From contig JBGCDP010000059.1 of the NCBI GenBank assembly GCA_045105475.1, positions 7,762-71,761 on the forward strand: DNA of 64,000 nucleotides. Reading direction: 5' to 3'. The notes beneath the pieces were generated by a model. That model had not been told where the DNA came from, made no database searches, and saw only the letters and a program-made list of their open reading frames with translations. The first letter of the stretch is position 1. The number at the start of each line of letters is the position of its first letter. Positions 61,689-64,000 of this stretch are shown here, piece by piece. A program made the position numbers and the translations under genes. This DNA comes from WTJY01 sp045105475. Lineage in GTDB: Bacteria; Chloroflexota; Anaerolineae; Promineifilales; Promineifilaceae.

Positions 61689-63629
61689 TTAAGGAGTTAC
61701 CGCAGTTCCTGTGAGTGCGACAAATTGGGTTGAGCCATCTTCATAAGTTACGGTAACTGAGTATTGAGTATTATCAGGGGCGACTCTGAACGGCTTGAAA
61801 TATAAATCGACATCACCTGAGTCTTGTTCAATGCTGTGTAATTGCCAGTTTGAAATCGGATTACAAGGTGTTGCCCAAACACCGCCACCTGCCGTGTCAT
61901 CCACACGATACTTAGTAGGTGCAACGTTTGGCTTGAGGCCACGAATGCGAATATGCACATTGTCGGCCGTATCCCCTTCTGTACATCCTGCTCCTGCATA
62001 ACTTTCACCATCTTGCCCCAAAAAATATGCTTCAAGGTAAGGTGTGAATTTATACCCATGATAGACAGTTGCCTCTCTTAGCCCCGCAATAACTTGTGCG
62101 TTTAAGGTTAGAATCTCTTCGATGGCGCCACCATTATTTTCATATTTTGGCAAGTGGATGACGAACACAACCGGCTTAATAATGGCTTCTTGAGTTGAAG
62201 CAATTTGATTCAACGAGTTCATATTTCTTTCTATGCTAGCTTCCATCTCTTTAAATGATAATGATCTCTCATCTTTAAATGTTGCGATATGATGAGCATT
62301 ATCAATTTGAGTAAGTTGCGGAGACGCTGTTTCAGCATTGATTAAAGGTAAGTAGATCGAATTGTCTAAGTTGCTCGTAGGTGCCGTAGGGGTTTCCGTA
62401 TGATTGATTATTGGCGTTGTGGTTACCGTAACTATTGGCGTGGTGGCAGTTGCTGTTAGAGTCGGCGTACTGGTTTGAGTGCTTGTGGGAGTGTCGGTGG
62501 GTACTTTGGTCGTTGTTTGAGTTGGCGTACTAGTTTGAGTGTTCGTGGGAGTGTCGGTAGGTATTTGGGTCGCCGTTTGAGTTGGTGTATTGGTTTGAGT
62601 GCTCGTGGGAGTGTCAGTAGGTATTTGGGTCGCCGTTTGAGTTGGCGTACTGGTTTGAGTGCTCGTGGGAGTGTTTGAGGGTACATTGGTAGCTGTTTGG
62701 GTTGGTGTACTGGTTTGAGTGCTTGTTGGGGTTTGTGTGACTGGATTTACCAGATCGTTAAATTGATAAGCCCACCAGTTTGGTTGAGTCTCTCCATCCC
62801 GATTTAGGTTTGTATTGTTATAGCCTGGAAAGTTTTGCATCCACCAAATTTGATAACCATATTCGGTACATCCCCAAGCTTGGCAATTTAAATTTGTAAT
62901 TTCTGAAGAGCCGTCCATATTCCAATCTGGACAGATTGTGTTTGCGGTGCTGCCTTCGTTATAAATGTAATCTTGATTGATCGCTTGGCTAATATTAGGC
63001 GGGTGATGAACATCCCCACATCCACCTACTTGCCCATTATCTGAATATGGCCGAGCTACAAAGCCATAGGCGTTGCTGAGTAGATCCCCACAATCGTTAT
63101 GATAAACGGCGCCATTCCACGGCCAATTTTTAGTGCTCATGTCACATGGCTGATAATGCCTCATTACTGTTTCCATCCGATGACCATAGCTGTGTAGAGC
63201 AAGCGCTGGCTCACGGGTAAAGTTATAAACCATGGTAACTAATATCCGGCCGCAGTTGGGTGTTCGATACGTTCCAACAACTGTATTTGACCAACCTGGC
63301 CCTGATATTTCCCATTCATGCATATTGCCTAATGTGACACCATCTCCATTGCCTGCCCAAATCCAAACCTCGTCCACATTCCCATTTTCAACTAAGTCGC
63401 ATAAATCATATTCTTCAAATAGAGGGCTGTAATCGGCATCCCCATTCGATGCGACAGGCAAGAACTCATCATAGACATGGATGGTGTCGTTATAGAGCTG
63501 ATATTCCATAAACGGGGGTGGTGCCAAATCGTTTTGGGAGTAGGAAACTGATCGATTTGATTGGAGTGAAAGCAATGCTCCTAAGAGGCTCATCATTAAT
63601 ATTATTGAGAAATAAGATTTGTTTTTCAT
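61689..63629 (-). CDS. Secreted protein with Thr-Pro tandem-repeat linker, unknown N-terminal domain
   Basis: About 646 residues, starting MKNKSYFSIILMMSLLGALL, a signal peptide (ATG at 63629 preferred to the in-frame start at 63671). The N-terminal domain (about 30-295) is rich in Trp, Cys, Asn and His, with LALHSYGHRMETVMRHY, and 'NQDYIYNEGSTANTICPDW'; I do not recognise it, and an extracellular enzyme or binding role is possible. A linker of about 100 residues made of 20-residue Thr/Gln/Pro repeats follows. Then comes IYLPLINAE, a helix (SLSFKEMEASIERNMNSL), and a C-terminal beta domain of about 190 residues. Confidence 0.8.
   Translation of the reverse strand: MKNKSYFSIILMMSLLGALLSLQSNRSVSYSQNDLAPPPFMEYQLYNDTIHVYDEFLPVASNGDADYSPLFEEYDLCDLVENGNVDEVWIWAGNGDGVTLGNMHEWEISGPGWSNTVVGTYRTPNCGRILVTMVYNFTREPALALHSYGHRMETVMRHYQPCDMSTKNWPWNGAVYHNDCGDLLSNAYGFVARPYSDNGQVGGCGDVHHPPNISQAINQDYIYNEGSTANTICPDWNMDGSSEITNLNCQAWGCTEYGYQIWWMQNFPGYNNTNLNRDGETQPNWWAYQFNDLVNPVTQTPTSTQTSTPTQTATNVPSNTPTSTQTSTPTQTATQIPTDTPTSTQTNTPTQTATQIPTDTPTNTQTSTPTQTTTKVPTDTPTSTQTSTPTLTATATTPIVTVTTTPIINHTETPTAPTSNLDNSIYLPLINAETASPQLTQIDNAHHIATFKDERSLSFKEMEASIERNMNSLNQIASTQEAIIKPVVFVIHLPKYENNGGAIEEILTLNAQVIAGLREATVYHGYKFTPYLEAYFLGQDGESYAGAGCTEGDTADNVHIRIRGLKPNVAPTKYRVDDTAGGGVWATPCNPISNWQLHSIEQDSGDVDLYFKPFRVAPDNTQYSVTVTYEDGSTQFVALTGTAVTP
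62461..62744 (-). repeat. 60-bp tandem repeat, about 4.7 copies
   Basis: Units of exactly 60 bp (20 codons) stand in register at 62461, 62521, 62581, 62641 and in part at 62701, with about 80-95 percent identity by eye. They encode the Thr-Gln-Pro linker of the secreted protein. The exact period and in-frame length suggest expansion by slippage or unequal crossing-over. Confidence 0.93.
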
Positions 63630-63781
63630 GTTGATGGTTACCCAAACTAGGTAATCGGTGAAGCTTTGCATACCTAGACTCTGTTAGGCTAAGAAAAAGA
63701 TTGATGGCTTTTAAACCTATTAAACAGATATGGAATCACTATAAACGACTTGGCTAACTACTAATCTGGCAGCTGGAATTT

Positions 63782-64000
63782 TTAATTATTGCTATCTACT
63801 TTCAATACAGCTAGAGCCGCTAAAAACGCTAGTCCAACCAAAATCGGTAAAACCAGCCTGTAGCTATTCCCATTAGCTGTATAAATTAGTCCGGCTCCAA
63901 CAGGGGCCAACATATTCGCCACACGCATCATCGTCACTTGAACAGCACTGATCCGGCCGTAGCTGTCACCTCCATACAGGTCAGCCAGCATCGCTGTGCG
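63782..64000 (-). CDS. MFS transporter, C-terminal end (5' end outside window)
   Basis: The last 72 residues of a membrane protein whose start lies beyond the window. 'RTAMLADLYGGDSYGRISAVQVTMMRVANMLAPVGAGLIY' resembles the loop and helix 10-11 of major facilitator transporters (GxxxGRIxAVxxxxxxxxxxxxPxxAG). A final helix (LVLPILVGLAFLAALAVL) and a short tail follow. The substrate cannot be told. Confidence 0.75.
   Translation of the reverse strand, partial: RTAMLADLYGGDSYGRISAVQVTMMRVANMLAPVGAGLIYTANGNSYRLVLPILVGLAFLAALAVLKVDSNN

Noticed and set aside
62461..62744. Regular 60-bp repeats considered as a CRISPR array
   Set aside because: There are no unique spacers between constant repeats, the units are contiguous, and they are in frame as a Thr-Pro linker; no cas genes are near.

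Overview
The window looks like a chromosomal segment of a free-living bacterium of the phylum Chloroflexota, probably an Anaerolineae/Caldilineae-type lineage. The assignment rests on gene content: an Agl23-type (TIGR03663-like) membrane glycosyltransferase carrying an NHL propeller, secreted proteins with Thr-Pro linkers and short 'YLPL'-type motifs, and menaquinone genes. It is inference, because no rRNA or tRNA marker is present. GC is moderate. I see no prophage, insertion sequence, CRISPR array, tRNA or rRNA. The hexamer CGGCCG is strikingly over-represented across most genes on both strands.

Layout. 1-3.1 kb: end of ftsQ, then ftsA and ftsZ, closed by a bidirectional terminator. 3.1-9 kb: an unknown small protein, an orphan NarL-type histidine kinase, a TauE-type exporter, an Lgt-like membrane protein, era and a Tat-exported coiled-coil protein. 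9-13.5 kb: a membrane PP2C phosphatase, gmk behind an apparently leaderless promoter, a glutathionyl-hydroquinone-reductase-like protein and a 2-hydroxyacid dehydrogenase. 13.6-19.3 kb: a DMT transporter and a xylose locus. In the latter a LacI-family regulator and a co-transcribed FAH-family (2-keto-3-deoxy-pentonate dehydratase-like) enzyme diverge from xylA-xylB across a promoter with two LacI-type operators. 19.4-24.4 kb: an FMN-binding protein, then a VWA-FHA protein with a foldable leader, followed closely by a degenerate UvrD-like helicase. 24.8-28.1 kb: two signalling proteins and a DUF697-type GTPase. 28.2-33.9 kb: two large membrane proteins of glycosyltransferase type. 34-40.6 kb: a response regulator, Nei, a PLP enzyme, an unknown protein, a secreted metzincin protease and an M20 deacetylase/peptidase.

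40.9-46.8 kb holds the most unusual unit. It is a tight four-gene run encoding a membrane pseudokinase with an external propeller, a lipoprotein polysaccharide deacetylase with an altered metal site, a calpain-like cysteine protease with an intact triad, and a small membrane-anchored protein. 46.8-49 kb: PIG-L deacetylase, HAD hydrolase and a four-EF-hand protein, all on the minus strand. 49.1-61.7 kb: menaquinone biosynthesis (TetR regulator-menF-menD-DoxX, and menE-unknown polytopic protein-DoxX), interrupted by an opposite-strand DUF1800-DUF1501 pair. 61.7-64 kb: a secreted Thr-Pro-repeat protein of unknown function and the end of an MFS transporter.

The genes combine housekeeping functions (division, GMP kinase, Era, DNA repair), xylose catabolism, quinone synthesis and a large share of cell-surface and Ser/Thr-type signalling parts (PP2C, FHA, pseudokinase, EF-hand, calpain). 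Start contexts are mixed: some genes have clear Shine-Dalgarno sequences (ftsZ, menF, the 24.8 kb response regulator), while many have none and at least gmk looks leaderless.
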